Source: Clostridia bacterium (GTDB lineage: Bacteria > Bacillota > Clostridia > Christensenellales > Aristaeellaceae). Taken from it: a stretch of 64,000 bases of DNA. Made by a program: the position numbers and the translations under genes. The notes below the pieces were generated by a model. The model made no database searches, was not told where the DNA came from, and saw only the letters and a list, made by a program, of their open reading frames with translations. How positions within the stretch are numbered: position 1 is the first letter of the stretch; each line of letters opens with the position of its first letter. The stretch is taken from positions 62,001-126,000 of the forward strand of contig JAFVXE010000028.1 of NCBI GenBank assembly GCA_017501255.1, in the 5' to 3' direction. Positions 26,971-36,143 of this stretch are shown in pieces.

Positions 26971-28134
26971 TCAGAAATTCTCAATCAAAAACATAGGATT
27001 GGTGGGGAACGCTTCCAGCAGGTCGTCCCGGTCTGTCAGCAGGTGAATATCCTCCCGGTTGGCCAGCAACGCAGGCAGCGTGGCAGCGCCCAGCAGCAGC
27101 TGACTCAACGCCTGAATGGAGCATTCCAGATCGTGCTGGGCTTCATCATCGATGGTGACCACGCACTGGTCATCCTCACAGCACACACAGAAAGTATGGG
27201 TGTTTTCTGCAAGGGCTTCGTCCATCACCCGGATGGTAACGGCGGGCACCTGCCACGGATACAGCTTCAACGCCTTCTCCGCATTGACCACACGCAGCAT
27301 ACCGCAGTTTTTGTACTGGATGGATACATCATAGGGTTCCGGAATCAGGCAGAACAGATCCGCATCCATGGGCAGCTTGAAACTTATCTTCTCGCCGCTG
27401 GGTTCCAGCACCCGGAAGAAGCCGAACAGGCCCCGCAGCGCAGAAGGATTGGTATAGCCCCAATCCAGCACGGTGTAGTTCTTGTCATCCTCGTGCTTGA
27501 GAATGCAATAGGCCTGCGGAACGTCGCTGTCGTCATACCACAGATAGGTGTGCTGATGGGTTACATAGGGGTCCTTGTTCAGCCGGTACCGCCAGTGAGC
27601 GTCATCCCGGTCGCACAGGAAATTGTGGGTCTTCTGGAAAGCGGCATAAATCTGCTTGATCTCTCTGAAATCCTCGCCGGGCAGATACTGGCGCACATGA
27701 CCCTTCCAGGGCATCTTCTGGAATGCGTGCAGACCCACCTCACACTGCTGGATGGGGCCGCAGCATTCAAAACCGAACTTCCGGTAGAAAGGATGAGAGA
27801 ACGGGAACAGGGAGGACAGCACATCCCCCCGGTCATAGGCGGCTTTCAGCACAAAGGGCAGCAATTTGCGCATATGACCTTCCCGGCGGTATTCCGGAAA
27901 GGTTGCCACGCCGCCAACCCCGCACATCCCCACCATATGCGCCCAATAGGTGCAGCGGTAGACATTGGCAATCACGCTGGAGGTCAGCTTGCCGTCATCG
28001 GTAAAGGCAGCATAGGTATTCAGGTATTCGTTGTGATGATCCACCGGCTCTTCCGTGCGGTCAAAGCGAAAGGCGATGTTCATATTATTCTGCATGGTCA
28101 AGAATTCTTCCGGGTTCAAACGGCGCAATTTCAT
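26971..28134 (-). CDS. Eis-like GNAT family N-acetyltransferase
   Basis: The protein has 387 aa, starting at MKLRRLNPEE after GAGAGGAG. The N-terminal GNAT fold carries the acetyl-CoA loop GVGGVATFPEYRREGHMRKLL (about 72-92). A second GNAT-like part follows, and the C-terminal 110 residues (from about VPAVTIRVMDEALAENTHTF) form an SCP2-like domain. This three-part layout is that of Eis/AAC proteins, which acetylate amines such as aminoglycosides or peptides. The natural substrate is unknown. Confidence 0.87.
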   Translation of the reverse strand: MKLRRLNPEEFLTMQNNMNIAFRFDRTEEPVDHHNEYLNTYAAFTDDGKLTSSVIANVYRCTYWAHMVGMCGVGGVATFPEYRREGHMRKLLPFVLKAAYDRGDVLSSLFPFSHPFYRKFGFECCGPIQQCEVGLHAFQKMPWKGHVRQYLPGEDFREIKQIYAAFQKTHNFLCDRDDAHWRYRLNKDPYVTHQHTYLWYDDSDVPQAYCILKHEDDKNYTVLDWGYTNPSALRGLFGFFRVLEPSGEKISFKLPMDADLFCLIPEPYDVSIQYKNCGMLRVVNAEKALKLYPWQVPAVTIRVMDEALAENTHTFCVCCEDDQCVVTIDDEAQHDLECSIQALSQLLLGAATLPALLANREDIHLLTDRDDLLEAFPTNPMFLIENF

Positions 28135-28310
28135 AGGGCCTCTCCTCTCGTTGCTTTGGCGTTTTTTCGAGCCCATTTCATGCTCACATCATAACATAAC
28201 GGGCGCAAAAAAACAACCGGACAGCCCCTTCTCCCCCGCTTCCCGGCAGGATATCCAGCCTCTGTGGAGAATACCTTTAGCAGCATTCTGCGCCTTTGGG
28301 AGGGTTACCA

Positions 28311-29492
28311 ATGAAGAAGACCGAGCGTTCCCTGATTACAATCTTTCTGCTTTTGTGCATGGTTTTTCTCTCGGCGGTGTTCGCCGTACAGGGCTCCTTG
28401 CTGAGCACCATGATCGACAACTATCAGCTGAATGCAGCCAACCAGGGGCTTGCCAATACCATGGCGTTTTCCGGCGGCATCATTGCGCTGATCAGCGCCT
28501 TTGCCCTGCAGGGCCGCTGGAAGAAACGCACGCTTGTGAAAGCATCCGTATTGATTTGTGTTGCCGGTCTGGTGCTCATGTGGCTTGCTCCGACCTATGG
28601 GCTGTATGTGACTGCCTGGTTCATCACCGGTTTTGGTCTTGGCCTGATGGATACGCTGCTTTCCGCTTGCATGGCGGACCTGTATACCGGCAAACAGGCC
28701 GTTCTGATGATGTGCATCCTGCATACTGCCTATGGCCTGTCCAGCGTGTTTTCCCCCATGGGATATTCCTATCTGCTCTCTACCCACACGCCCTGGAAGC
28801 GCATCTATCTGGTGATTGCCGCCGTTGGTCTGATGATTGTTCTGGGCGCATTGGTGGTGCGCAGACTGAACCACATTGTTGATAACGAGGAACTTTCCCA
28901 GCAAACTCTCCGCCTGACCGGCATTGTGCCTGCGCTGCATCAGGGACACTTGCTGTGGTTGGTATCTGCACTCTTTTTCCATGGTATCTTCCTGTCCGGA
29001 TTGAACACATGGGTCAACCGCTATGCGGATACCCTGGGGGATGCCATCACCCTCCCGGCGCAAAGCTGCGTTTTTCTTGGGGTGATGCTGTCCCGTTTCT
29101 GTATGCCCTTCCTGCCCATCAAAACAGAGCGTTATGTGATTGCCGGCGGACTGGTGGGCGGTATTGCGCTGTGCATTGGCCTGCTCTTCCCCAACGGATG
29201 GATACTGCGCATCATGCTGGTTCTCTCCAGCCTTTTGTTCGGTGCGCTGATTCCCTGCATCATCACCCTTGCCTGTCAGCGGCAACCTTCCAACACCATG
29301 CTGGCCACCACTGCCATCATGCTGATGCTGTACCTGGGGCAGGCGGTATCTTCCCCCATGATCGCCATGCTGGAAGCAACGCTAGGCCTCAAGGCAGGTA
29401 TGTTCCTTTGCGCAGCCTGTATGCTGATTTGCAGCCTGTGCTGCGTATGTGACCGATGGGGAACCGGCAAACAGGCGATCAAAGAGAATTGA
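28311..29492 (+). CDS. Major facilitator superfamily transporter
   Basis: The transporter has 393 aa and about twelve helices, starting after GGGAGGG. The helix 2-3 loop has LQGRWKKRTLVK, a weak form of the MFS loop motif. It resembles the FucP/sugar-like or multidrug MFS members of Clostridia; the substrate cannot be told. A short gap of 119 bases separates it from the rhodanese gene on the same strand. Confidence 0.85.
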   Translation: MKKTERSLITIFLLLCMVFLSAVFAVQGSLLSTMIDNYQLNAANQGLANTMAFSGGIIALISAFALQGRWKKRTLVKASVLICVAGLVLMWLAPTYGLYVTAWFITGFGLGLMDTLLSACMADLYTGKQAVLMMCILHTAYGLSSVFSPMGYSYLLSTHTPWKRIYLVIAAVGLMIVLGALVVRRLNHIVDNEELSQQTLRLTGIVPALHQGHLLWLVSALFFHGIFLSGLNTWVNRYADTLGDAITLPAQSCVFLGVMLSRFCMPFLPIKTERYVIAGGLVGGIALCIGLLFPNGWILRIMLVLSSLLFGALIPCIITLACQRQPSNTMLATTAIMLMLYLGQAVSSPMIAMLEATLGLKAGMFLCAACMLICSLCCVCDRWGTGKQAIKEN

Positions 29493-29611
29493 CAGACGGC
29501 AGGATGTTTCATCCAGCTGAAAAACGGGTATACTTTCATCAGGAAAGCAATCACCGCCATACGAGGCGTCATGCTTCCCCACCCCTTTTGATGATGACCG
29601 GAGGAATTACC

Positions 29612-30001
29612 ATGAAACGAAAGCTGCCGCTGCTCCTGTTGATGGTCTTGAGCCTGACTGCCTGCGCATCACCTGCTTTAGAACCGGTACCCTATCGTCA
29701 GGTTTCCATGCAGGATGCTATCCAGATGATGAAAACCAAAACAGATTATGTGATTCTTGACGTGCGCACCCCATCGGAATATGCGCAGGGACACATTCCC
29801 GGAGCGATTCTGGTACCCAACGAAACCATCGGAACGGCAAACATCCCGCAGCTTCCCCGAAAGGATCAGCTGATTCTGGTCTACTGCCGTAGCGGCAACC
29901 GTTCCAAACAGGCTTCGGAAAAGCTGGCTCAACTGGGCTACACCAATGTGGTCGAATTCGGCGGCATCAATCAATGGCCCGGTGAAATCGTTACTGACTG
30001 A
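29612..30001 (+). CDS. Rhodanese-domain lipoprotein
   Basis: The lipoprotein has 129 aa, starting at 29612 after GGAGGAAT. The signal peptide ends in a clean lipobox LTAC (Cys18), so the protein is tethered outside the membrane. The single rhodanese domain has the catalytic Cys92 in VYCRSGNRS and the CH2A-like ILDVRTPSEYAQGHIPGA. It is 21 bases before a thioredoxin gene, which suggests sulfur transfer or persulfide reduction coupled to thioredoxin, although the two would be on opposite sides of the membrane. Confidence 0.92.
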   Translation: MKRKLPLLLLMVLSLTACASPALEPVPYRQVSMQDAIQMMKTKTDYVILDVRTPSEYAQGHIPGAILVPNETIGTANIPQLPRKDQLILVYCRSGNRSKQASEKLAQLGYTNVVEFGGINQWPGEIVTD

Positions 30002-30022
30002 GTATTTCGTAGGAGGAAACAT

Positions 30023-30328
30023 ATGTCTGCTGTCAAAATTACCAAAGATAACTTTGATTCTCAGGTTCTCCACGCTGCCACCCCTGTTTTGCTGGACTTC
30101 TGGGCACCCTGGTGCGGGCCCTGCCGCATGGTGAGCCCTGTGATCGATGAAATTGCGGCTGAACGCACCGATATCACCGTTGGCAAGGTCAATGTGGACG
30201 AGCAGCCGGAACTGGCTTCCCGCTTTGGCGTCATGAGCATTCCCACGCTGGTGGTCATGAAGGATGGCAAGGTCATCAATCAGGCCATTGGTGCTATGGG
30301 AAAGGCACAGATTCTGAATATGCTGTAA
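30023..30328 (+). CDS. trxA: Thioredoxin
   Basis: This is a canonical thioredoxin of 101 aa with active site WCGPC (Cys31, Cys34), the DFWAPWCGPC context and the cis-proline loop SIPTLVVMKDG. An AGGAGG precedes the ATG. It shares an operon with the rhodanese lipoprotein, and a strong terminator follows. Confidence 0.95.
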   Translation: MSAVKITKDNFDSQVLHAATPVLLDFWAPWCGPCRMVSPVIDEIAAERTDITVGKVNVDEQPELASRFGVMSIPTLVVMKDGKVINQAIGAMGKAQILNML

Positions 30329-30361
30329 GCCGGATGCAGCAATTTACATTCTCACAGGCAC

Positions 30362-30401
30362 AAAGAGAGCCGTTGCAGTTATTTCTGCAACGGCTCTCTT
30401 T
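30362..30401. terminator. Bidirectional terminator after thioredoxin
   Basis: A perfect 17-bp stem (core GAGAGCCGTTGCAG / CTGCAACGGCTCTC) with a 6-base loop and TTTTT on the + side. The facing XRE-TPR gene ends at 30408. Confidence 0.85.
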
Positions 30402-30407
30402 TTCTAT

Positions 30408-31478
30408 TCACTGAATCTGATCAACCGTGCCAACCTTTTGCAGCAAACGCTGGATCTCCTCCTCTGTTTCCCGGATGATGGTCTCCTCTGTAAAGCCCCA
30501 CTCATTTTTCAGAGAATGAAGAACCTGTCTGCGGGTATCAGCAGCCTTGCCATACTCGCCCCGGATTTCATGGATGACTGCTATGGCGTCCAGCGCATCG
30601 GTAAAGCGGGGTTCGCGTTCATCCGTGGCATAAGCTGCTTCGTAATAGTGAATGGCCTTGTCGTAGTCGCATTTTCGAGCGTAATACTGGGCTGCTTCAA
30701 AGAGAAGCCCGCTTTCCTGCGGAAAATCCGAAAACGCCTTTTGCATGATCGCATCCGCCGTTGCTTCATCAAAGGCTGCCAAGGCAATGGCAGCTTCATA
30801 CACCGGTATCATAAATGGCTTGTGCCCGGGCAGCTGCGCAAGACGTGACAAATATCCTTTGGCTTCCTCTGTCCGGTGGTCAGCGATCAGGTTATCCAGC
30901 AGATACAAATACGGCATGGGCGCATTTTGCTGTTCATCCTGCCCTTCGATCAAGCTTTTGAAAAATGCAATGGTCCGGCTATGGTTGGCAATGTTCCAGT
31001 CCCAGAAAACAGCGCCTTCTGCCTTTTGCAATATCCATTGGCACTCCTTCGTTTCAGGGGCCATAGAGATGCTCCTGCGGGCGTAGTCAGCAGCCTTTTG
31101 GGCATCCGATTCCAATCGATGATGATACAGATGCGCCAGCAGGCTGGTGGCCCTGAATCTGTTTTCTTCCTCCAAAAGCTGTTCTCTGAGGAAAAGCTCG
31201 TATTCCCGGAACACATCCTCGGGCAGTTCCTGCTCAAGTTCCATCCGGTTTTCAATCCGGCGCATCTTTTGGTCAGCTTTCAGATCAAACAGCTCATCCA
31301 GCGAAATGCCGAATACCTCGGCAATTTCCGGCAGCAGGCTGATATCCGGCATGGACACATTATTTTCCCACTTGGATACCGCCTGTGCGCTGAGGCCAAG
31401 CCGATTGGCAAGCTGTTCCTGCGTCATCGATGCCACGAGACGCATCTGTCGGATTTTCGTCCCCAATTCCATATCCAT
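30408..31478 (-). CDS. XRE family regulator with C-terminal TPR repeats
   Basis: The protein has 356 aa. Residues about 5-60 are an HTH_3 domain (IRQMRLVASMTQEQLANRLGLSAQAVSKWENN). The rest is helical, with TPR-like pairs (DYDKAIHYYEAAYATDERE near 280). This layout is common in Clostridia regulators that may sense peptides, as in the RRNPP group. A second member of the same type is at 39513. Target genes are unknown. Confidence 0.85.
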   Translation of the reverse strand: MDMELGTKIRQMRLVASMTQEQLANRLGLSAQAVSKWENNVSMPDISLLPEIAEVFGISLDELFDLKADQKMRRIENRMELEQELPEDVFREYELFLREQLLEEENRFRATSLLAHLYHHRLESDAQKAADYARRSISMAPETKECQWILQKAEGAVFWDWNIANHSRTIAFFKSLIEGQDEQQNAPMPYLYLLDNLIADHRTEEAKGYLSRLAQLPGHKPFMIPVYEAAIALAAFDEATADAIMQKAFSDFPQESGLLFEAAQYYARKCDYDKAIHYYEAAYATDEREPRFTDALDAIAVIHEIRGEYGKAADTRRQVLHSLKNEWGFTEETIIRETEEEIQRLLQKVGTVDQIQ

Positions 31479-31588
31479 GTACCCCCAGTCTCTCTGTTCA
31501 AGGCTGCCTTACAAACACCATCATAGCAGCAAGCGCGGCAATGCACAATGACGCATTCCGGTATAAAGAACAACCGTGAGTTGAGACG

Positions 31589-31626
31589 CAAAAACGGAGC
31601 CGCCGGTTTTCGCCAGCGGCTCCGTT
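31589..31626 (-). terminator. Terminator of the esterase gene
   Basis: The arms AACGGAGCCGC and GCGGCTCCGTT (11 bp) enclose a 12-base loop; on the minus strand the stem is followed by TTTT. Confidence 0.75.
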
Positions 31627-31636
31627 ATCTATTGCG

Positions 31637-32710
31637 TTAATCCTTGAAGATCATCGGCAGGAAATCGTGGATGCAGCGACGCCACACGCTCCAGTCATGA
31701 CCGCCGGGGAAAGTGCGTCGAATCATGTTCACATCCTTATCCTGGAGCATTTCATCATCCGCAGCGAAAGCCTCAAAGAACTGATCCTCCGTGCCCATTG
31801 CCCGGTAGAATACCTTGAAGCTCTCGTTGAATTTAGTGCCATCATCCAGCAAGCCCAAATGCTTTTCCTCGCCACCACGGGGGAAGCGCAGGAAACCGCT
31901 GAACACGCCTGCATAGCCAAACTTGTCCGGGTTGGACAGGGTAACGATGCTGGTCTGATAGCTGCCCATACTCAAGCCGGCCATGGCACGGTGCCACTTA
32001 TCGGTATACACATTGAAGCGGCTTTCGATATAAGGAATCAGATCCTTCAGCAGCACTTCCGGGAACAGCATACGGCCGCTCTCCGCAAAGTTGATCTTGG
32101 TCATGCCATTGCCCATGACGATGATCATCTCCTGCATTTCGCCCTTGCTGAGCAGCTGGTCGGCAATGCGCAACAGATGCCCCTGATACACCCAGCCGGT
32201 TTCATTCTCGCCGTAGCCGTGCTGCAAATAGAGCACAGGATACTTTTTCGTAGCATCATAGCAGGGCGGCAGATAAACCAAGCAGCTTTCCACCTTGCCC
32301 GTTACCGTGGAGGGATAGTAATGCCGGGCAGCGCTGCCATGCGGAATGCCTTCCAGCTCATCCCAGTTTTCGCCCGCCACGGGAATATCCACAAAGTTCA
32401 TGGGGCGGCAGCAGCCATAGCCGATGGGCAGATAAGGATTCAGCACATCTGCGCCGTCGATTTTCAGGAAGAAATACTTGAAGCCTTCCCCGAAGGAGAC
32501 CGTGCCTTCCCACATTTCATCGTCCACTTTGGTCAGCATCTGCAGATTGCCAAACTGATCAATTGCCACTTCCTTGGCATTGGGCGCCTTGATGCGGAAA
32601 AACACCTTGCCGCCCTCCAGAATTTCATACCCCTGATCGCCATCACGGCTGGGTTCGCCAGCATAGGGATCGAAAGAAACTGCGGTATCCAAAGGCCATT
32701 GCGTTTTCAT
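31637..32710 (-). CDS. Feruloyl esterase-like alpha/beta hydrolase with N-terminal E-set domain
   Basis: The protein has 357 aa, starting at MKTQWPLDTA with TGGAGGGC upstream. Residues about 25-115 form an E-set/CBM48-like domain (KVFFRIKAPNAKEVAI). The esterase D-like domain follows, with nucleophile Ser247 in GLSMGS, Asp309 in GTEDQF and His338 in PGGHDW. This two-domain build is that of bacterial feruloyl or acetyl xylan esterases such as XynZ/Fae1A-type modules. No signal peptide is seen, so it would act on imported feruloylated oligosaccharides. It supports the arabinoxylan theme of the left part. Confidence 0.85.
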   Translation of the reverse strand: MKTQWPLDTAVSFDPYAGEPSRDGDQGYEILEGGKVFFRIKAPNAKEVAIDQFGNLQMLTKVDDEMWEGTVSFGEGFKYFFLKIDGADVLNPYLPIGYGCCRPMNFVDIPVAGENWDELEGIPHGSAARHYYPSTVTGKVESCLVYLPPCYDATKKYPVLYLQHGYGENETGWVYQGHLLRIADQLLSKGEMQEMIIVMGNGMTKINFAESGRMLFPEVLLKDLIPYIESRFNVYTDKWHRAMAGLSMGSYQTSIVTLSNPDKFGYAGVFSGFLRFPRGGEEKHLGLLDDGTKFNESFKVFYRAMGTEDQFFEAFAADDEMLQDKDVNMIRRTFPGGHDWSVWRRCIHDFLPMIFKD

Positions 32711-33012
32711 AAGTTGCCCTCCATTCGTATTATGTTTTATCGGTAAGGATATTATAGCATGGATTGCGGCTGGCGGAGGGTAGCAGTTTCGGTTTATTGA
32801 CGGAAAAAAGTATCCGAGTTTTTTTATCGCCATCATGACCAGTATACAGTGATTTACGGTTCCTGATTCTCTGCATCGTCCCATTCGCAAAATCTTTTCT
32901 CCCAAATCTTTCAAGGGCATAACACGCCCTGAAAATCCCATACTACCCTTGCAAAGACAAACGGCGCAGCAATGCACAGCCATTCCAGCGCCGATAAGGA
33001 GGCAGGGTAACA
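32711..33012. other. Intergenic region, 302 bases
   Basis: It lies between the divergent esterase and AbrB-like genes. A TATAAT on the minus strand (32756-32751) suits the esterase, but I see no good -35 at 17 bases. No gene or stable RNA is recognised in the rest. Confidence 0.5.
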
Positions 33013-33186
33013 ATGCGAGCAACAGGGATCGTGCGCAGGATTGATGAACTGGGACGGGTGGTGATTCCCAAGGAGATCCGGCGGACGCTGAGGATTCGGG
33101 AGGGCGACCCGTTGCTGATGACATGGGGAGCGACGGAGCGGGGGTTGGTGGCGATGATGGCTTTGGGGGAGAGGCGGGGGTGGTGA
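33013..33186 (+). CDS. AbrB/SpoVT-like DNA-binding protein, short form
   Basis: This small protein of 57 aa begins with the swapped-hairpin DNA-binding domain of AbrB/MazE/SpoVT: MRATGIVRRIDELGRVVIPK then EIRRTLRIREGDPL. The ATG follows GGAGG at a slightly long distance. Relatives usually continue with a second strand pair of about 20-130 residues. Here residues 37-57 (TWGATERGLVAMMALGERRGW) do not look like the family, so the C-terminus seems replaced or frameshifted. It may still dimerise and bind DNA. The family is common in spore formers. Confidence 0.8.
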   Translation: MRATGIVRRIDELGRVVIPKEIRRTLRIREGDPLLMTWGATERGLVAMMALGERRGW

Positions 33187-33369
33187 GGGGATCCAAAGAA
33201 TCGATACTGGTGCTTGCAAAAACGAACGGCAGAGAGCGAGTCTCTGCGCGCTAATTTCGCTCGCTTTGACTTGTTTCCTTTACCTTTTACCCACTCTTTG
33301 TGGATATAGTTATGGTCAAAGCCGCTTTGTAGATGATTCTTGTTTTTTTCATATACAAGGCAACACGGA

Positions 33370-34914
33370 TTAAACAAAACAGGGATAGTTTTCCTCCACG
33401 CACACTCCGTCAGCAAAATTTTCAATCAACTTTTCCAGTTTTATTCTTTGTTCATCTGATAGATGTATTGTTTGGCATGTGTCATCTGTATAGGATAACG
33501 TGCATTCAAACAACTTCTCTCCATATTTTCTTTCGATGTTTATTCCGCAGCAACCTTCTAATTCTTTGTGCTCATAAGTGACAATTGATGAAATGGAGTG
33601 CCAGCCATATGAAACAGTATAAAAGGATTTAGTTGGTCTTTGCTGCAGTTCTGATATATACCACTGTTTTCCATCACGAAACACATGATGTATTTTTTTA
33701 TTTGAGATCCATTGCCAAACTGTTCTCTCAGTAACTCGATATATCGAAGCATACTGTTTGATAGATATAAAGCCACAGTTCACAAACAAAATAGTTCTCA
33801 TGGTTTCCTCGTGACAATTGATGCATCCAGACAAGCGGTTCAATTGTATCCCAACACCTAATCCCTCAATTGTCACAGCATAAGAGAGAGCTTTATCTGT
33901 TAGCTCTGGAAAATTATGCTCTTTGACCCTTTTGAATAGAAGCCTGAGATAACGCAATACGTTTTCCCGATAATCATCGTTTATATTCGTAATGCTATCT
34001 GAATAGGTCTCTATTAACCCTTTTAGATATTGAATAATCTCTGATTTATTTCTAATGTCTATCGCTTTACTTTTTCTTTCAATATACTGCATTTCTATGA
34101 AAGGCTTATCGTTCTGCGTTGGGTTTATTCCAGCTGATGGTTCAATCAGCCAAGTAGCAGAATAAAAATCAAGCACATCCTTATTTGCTTTCGCAAGCGA
34201 TTTTTTCAATTCTTTAGTGGTATCAGAAAGCTTTTTTTCGAGTTTGGAATAATCGATTTGATCATCATTGCTTCTCATTGTGTTCATGTATTGACTGTAA
34301 TACTTGTTATACAGGTACTTCCGAACAAAATGATAAAGCATCAGATAAAGAATTTGTATCAAAGAATAGTTAAGGTGAATTGCATCATGACAGGATTCAT
34401 CGTAAACATATGTTGGCTGACCGGAAGATCGCGTTGCATGAGAAAACGAACACAAATCCGCCCAAAAGTCCTTAAACTCCTTTCTTCTTTTGTCGTCACA
34501 GTTGCGGATGTACTTAAGTACATATCGATCAATATTTATATACTGGTTATTTTCCCATTTGGATAATGCAGCACTGTCATTTGATAACAATGCATATTTG
34601 CCAATAACCAAGTATTCAAAAACATTTCTCATAATGATCCGTGCTGCACCGAACTGACCGGATGCTGTCAAATCCATTATTCCATAAAGATTGTGGAGCG
34701 ATTTAAATATGGTAGATGTGACAACATCGACATGCTCACTATTTCCAATTCTCAGGTAAAAACGTTTAAGATAGTGTTCGGCAAGTTGTAGTATTGTACT
34801 AAAAAGATAATTGCAACGTTTCTGTTCTGATTCATATGCTACAGAGATATTTGCGCGATTTTCTTCAATCTGTTTTTTGTAGTTTTCATAGTCTGTCAGT
34901 TGGTATGATGTCAT
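33370..34914 (-). CDS. Unknown protein: N-terminal DUF5677/HEPN-like helical domain plus a helix-turn-helix
   Basis: The protein has 514 aa; I place the start at the ATG of MTSYQLTDYE, 8 bases after GGGAGG. The N-terminal 200 residues are helical and recall the DUF5677 group (RIIMRNVFEYLVIGKYALLS, then LCSFSHATR, an R/H pattern like HEPN families). Residues about 382-420 form a MerR/excisionase-like helix-turn-helix (SIKQYASIYRVTERTVWQWI, then a basic wing). I know of no characterised protein with this pair. The gene is very AT-rich beside GC-rich neighbours, so it was probably acquired. A defence role is only a guess. Confidence 0.6.
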   Translation of the reverse strand: MTSYQLTDYENYKKQIEENRANISVAYESEQKRCNYLFSTILQLAEHYLKRFYLRIGNSEHVDVVTSTIFKSLHNLYGIMDLTASGQFGAARIIMRNVFEYLVIGKYALLSNDSAALSKWENNQYINIDRYVLKYIRNCDDKRRKEFKDFWADLCSFSHATRSSGQPTYVYDESCHDAIHLNYSLIQILYLMLYHFVRKYLYNKYYSQYMNTMRSNDDQIDYSKLEKKLSDTTKELKKSLAKANKDVLDFYSATWLIEPSAGINPTQNDKPFIEMQYIERKSKAIDIRNKSEIIQYLKGLIETYSDSITNINDDYRENVLRYLRLLFKRVKEHNFPELTDKALSYAVTIEGLGVGIQLNRLSGCINCHEETMRTILFVNCGFISIKQYASIYRVTERTVWQWISNKKIHHVFRDGKQWYISELQQRPTKSFYTVSYGWHSISSIVTYEHKELEGCCGINIERKYGEKLFECTLSYTDDTCQTIHLSDEQRIKLEKLIENFADGVCVEENYPCFV

Positions 34915-35016
34915 ATCAATCGCCTCCCATGCAGATACACTAATGGATGACAAACATAAGAAAAATGCGATTGTGTATAAGACGATTCCTTTTGCCTGTC
35001 CTCCTATTTCAGCCCA

Positions 35017-35202
35017 TTAGCCTCGTACAATTAATTCCAGCATATCGGCAGGCGTTGTCAACACCCCAACGGTATTCCCAGCCGCATCAAAAAACTCAAC
35101 CTCAAAGCAGCTACCGTCGTATTCCAAAACAACGGTACCTTCCGTACCGGCAGGCAGACCGCCAAAGGATTCTTTCAGCCTGACAACATCCAACTCTTTC
35201 AT
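35017..35202 (-). CDS. DUF4926-like small protein
   Basis: The protein has 61 aa starting at MKELDVVRLK after AAGGAG. It is a small beta-barrel-like protein: a KOW/SH3-like core AGTEGTVVLEYDGSCFEVEF followed by PADMLELI. The pattern fits DUF4926, often found beside toxin or immunity genes. It lies 18 bases after the next gene's stop, in one operon with it. Confidence 0.65.
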   Translation of the reverse strand: MKELDVVRLKESFGGLPAGTEGTVVLEYDGSCFEVEFFDAAGNTVGVLTTPADMLELIVRG

Positions 35203-35220
35203 TTCCAACACTCCTTGAAA

Positions 35221-35556
35221 CTATAGCGACCGCAGCCGCTCCGTTTCCAAATCCTCAACCGTAAAACTGACGACATTGATCTCTTGCAAGCGTTGAACGA
35301 TGCACCCAATCAATTCCAGCATGATCTCTTTCTCTGCCTTTTCTTTTTCGTGGTCAAACCAGCAGGGCACACCTTGCGTATCAAAGGCATAATAGGAAGC
35401 AAACAACTGTGCCGCCCGGTGGTTCAGTTCTCTCAAAACGGGATCATGATCAACCGCTTCGATGCCTGTCATTGGTTCGCCGGTTGCAGCATCGCTGATC
35501 CAGATGGGGCCTTGCAGATAATCCAGCTGTATCCTTACGGAAGGCTTCTCGTTCAT
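35221..35556 (-). CDS. Hypothetical protein upstream of DUF4926
   Basis: The protein has 111 aa, starting at MNEKPSVRIQ after GAGGG. It is acidic and soluble (GPIWISDAATGEPMTGIE, CWFDHEKEKAEKEI). I do not recognise the family. Its size and its DUF4926 partner would fit an immunity-type pair, but no toxin is adjacent, so this is not claimed. Confidence 0.65.
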   Translation of the reverse strand: MNEKPSVRIQLDYLQGPIWISDAATGEPMTGIEAVDHDPVLRELNHRAAQLFASYYAFDTQGVPCWFDHEKEKAEKEIMLELIGCIVQRLQEINVVSFTVEDLETERLRSL

Positions 35557-35733
35557 CTTCCATCCCTCTTGCCTGTTATCACAATATCGCTGTCTGTTCT
35601 GTTTCGCCATCCCCGCCGCCAAATCCTGCCAATCCATCAACCAGCTCACCATCCCTCCCCCACATTCATTGCTTGCATTCCCTCCCCCACTCCGCTATAC
35701 TGAACCCATCACAAACGAAACGAGGGGATCCAC

Positions 35734-36090
35734 ATGCGTATCCTGCGCGGCATTCTCATTTTCCTGTCCCTGCTGCTGTTGCTGGTGGGCATCGGCATAC
35801 GGGTGCTGGTGGATAGCGAGCCCGATATCTATACACTGGACGGACATGCAGCGGAGCTTGGCATCGAAAGGGTCGATCCCGGCATCGTATCCGCCTTGCT
35901 GGGGAAGGGCATCCGCATCGATGATGCCGACCCCGTCACGCTGGATGATCTGCTGGAGGGCACAGACGAGGAAGAAACCATCGTTGCGAAGGTGATCTAC
36001 ACGCTCTATGCGTACTCCACATGGATCATCCTTCTGGGTGCATTTCTGCTGATCTACGGGGCGACCCTGCGTAGGCGGGACAGCGAATGA
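35734..36090 (+). CDS. Small membrane protein of unknown function
   Basis: The protein has 118 aa with helices at residues about 5-25 and 88-110. Between them is an acidic loop (DIYTLDGHAAELGIE, DADPVTLDDLLEGTDEEE), likely outside the cell. The N- and C-terminal ends are basic and would be inside. It precedes the M3 peptidase gene by 53 bases on the same strand. I do not recognise it. Confidence 0.7.
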   Translation: MRILRGILIFLSLLLLLVGIGIRVLVDSEPDIYTLDGHAAELGIERVDPGIVSALLGKGIRIDDADPVTLDDLLEGTDEEETIVAKVIYTLYAYSTWIILLGAFLLIYGATLRRRDSE

Positions 36091-36143
36091 AGCTTGCTTC
36101 CAAGTGCGATACCCATGTGCATGCACCGAGGAGGGACGTAACC

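Noticed and set aside
26671..28194. 507-aa + strand frame over the Eis-like and VTC genes
   Set aside because: It runs opposite two recognised genes, spans an intergenic gap and shows no domain.
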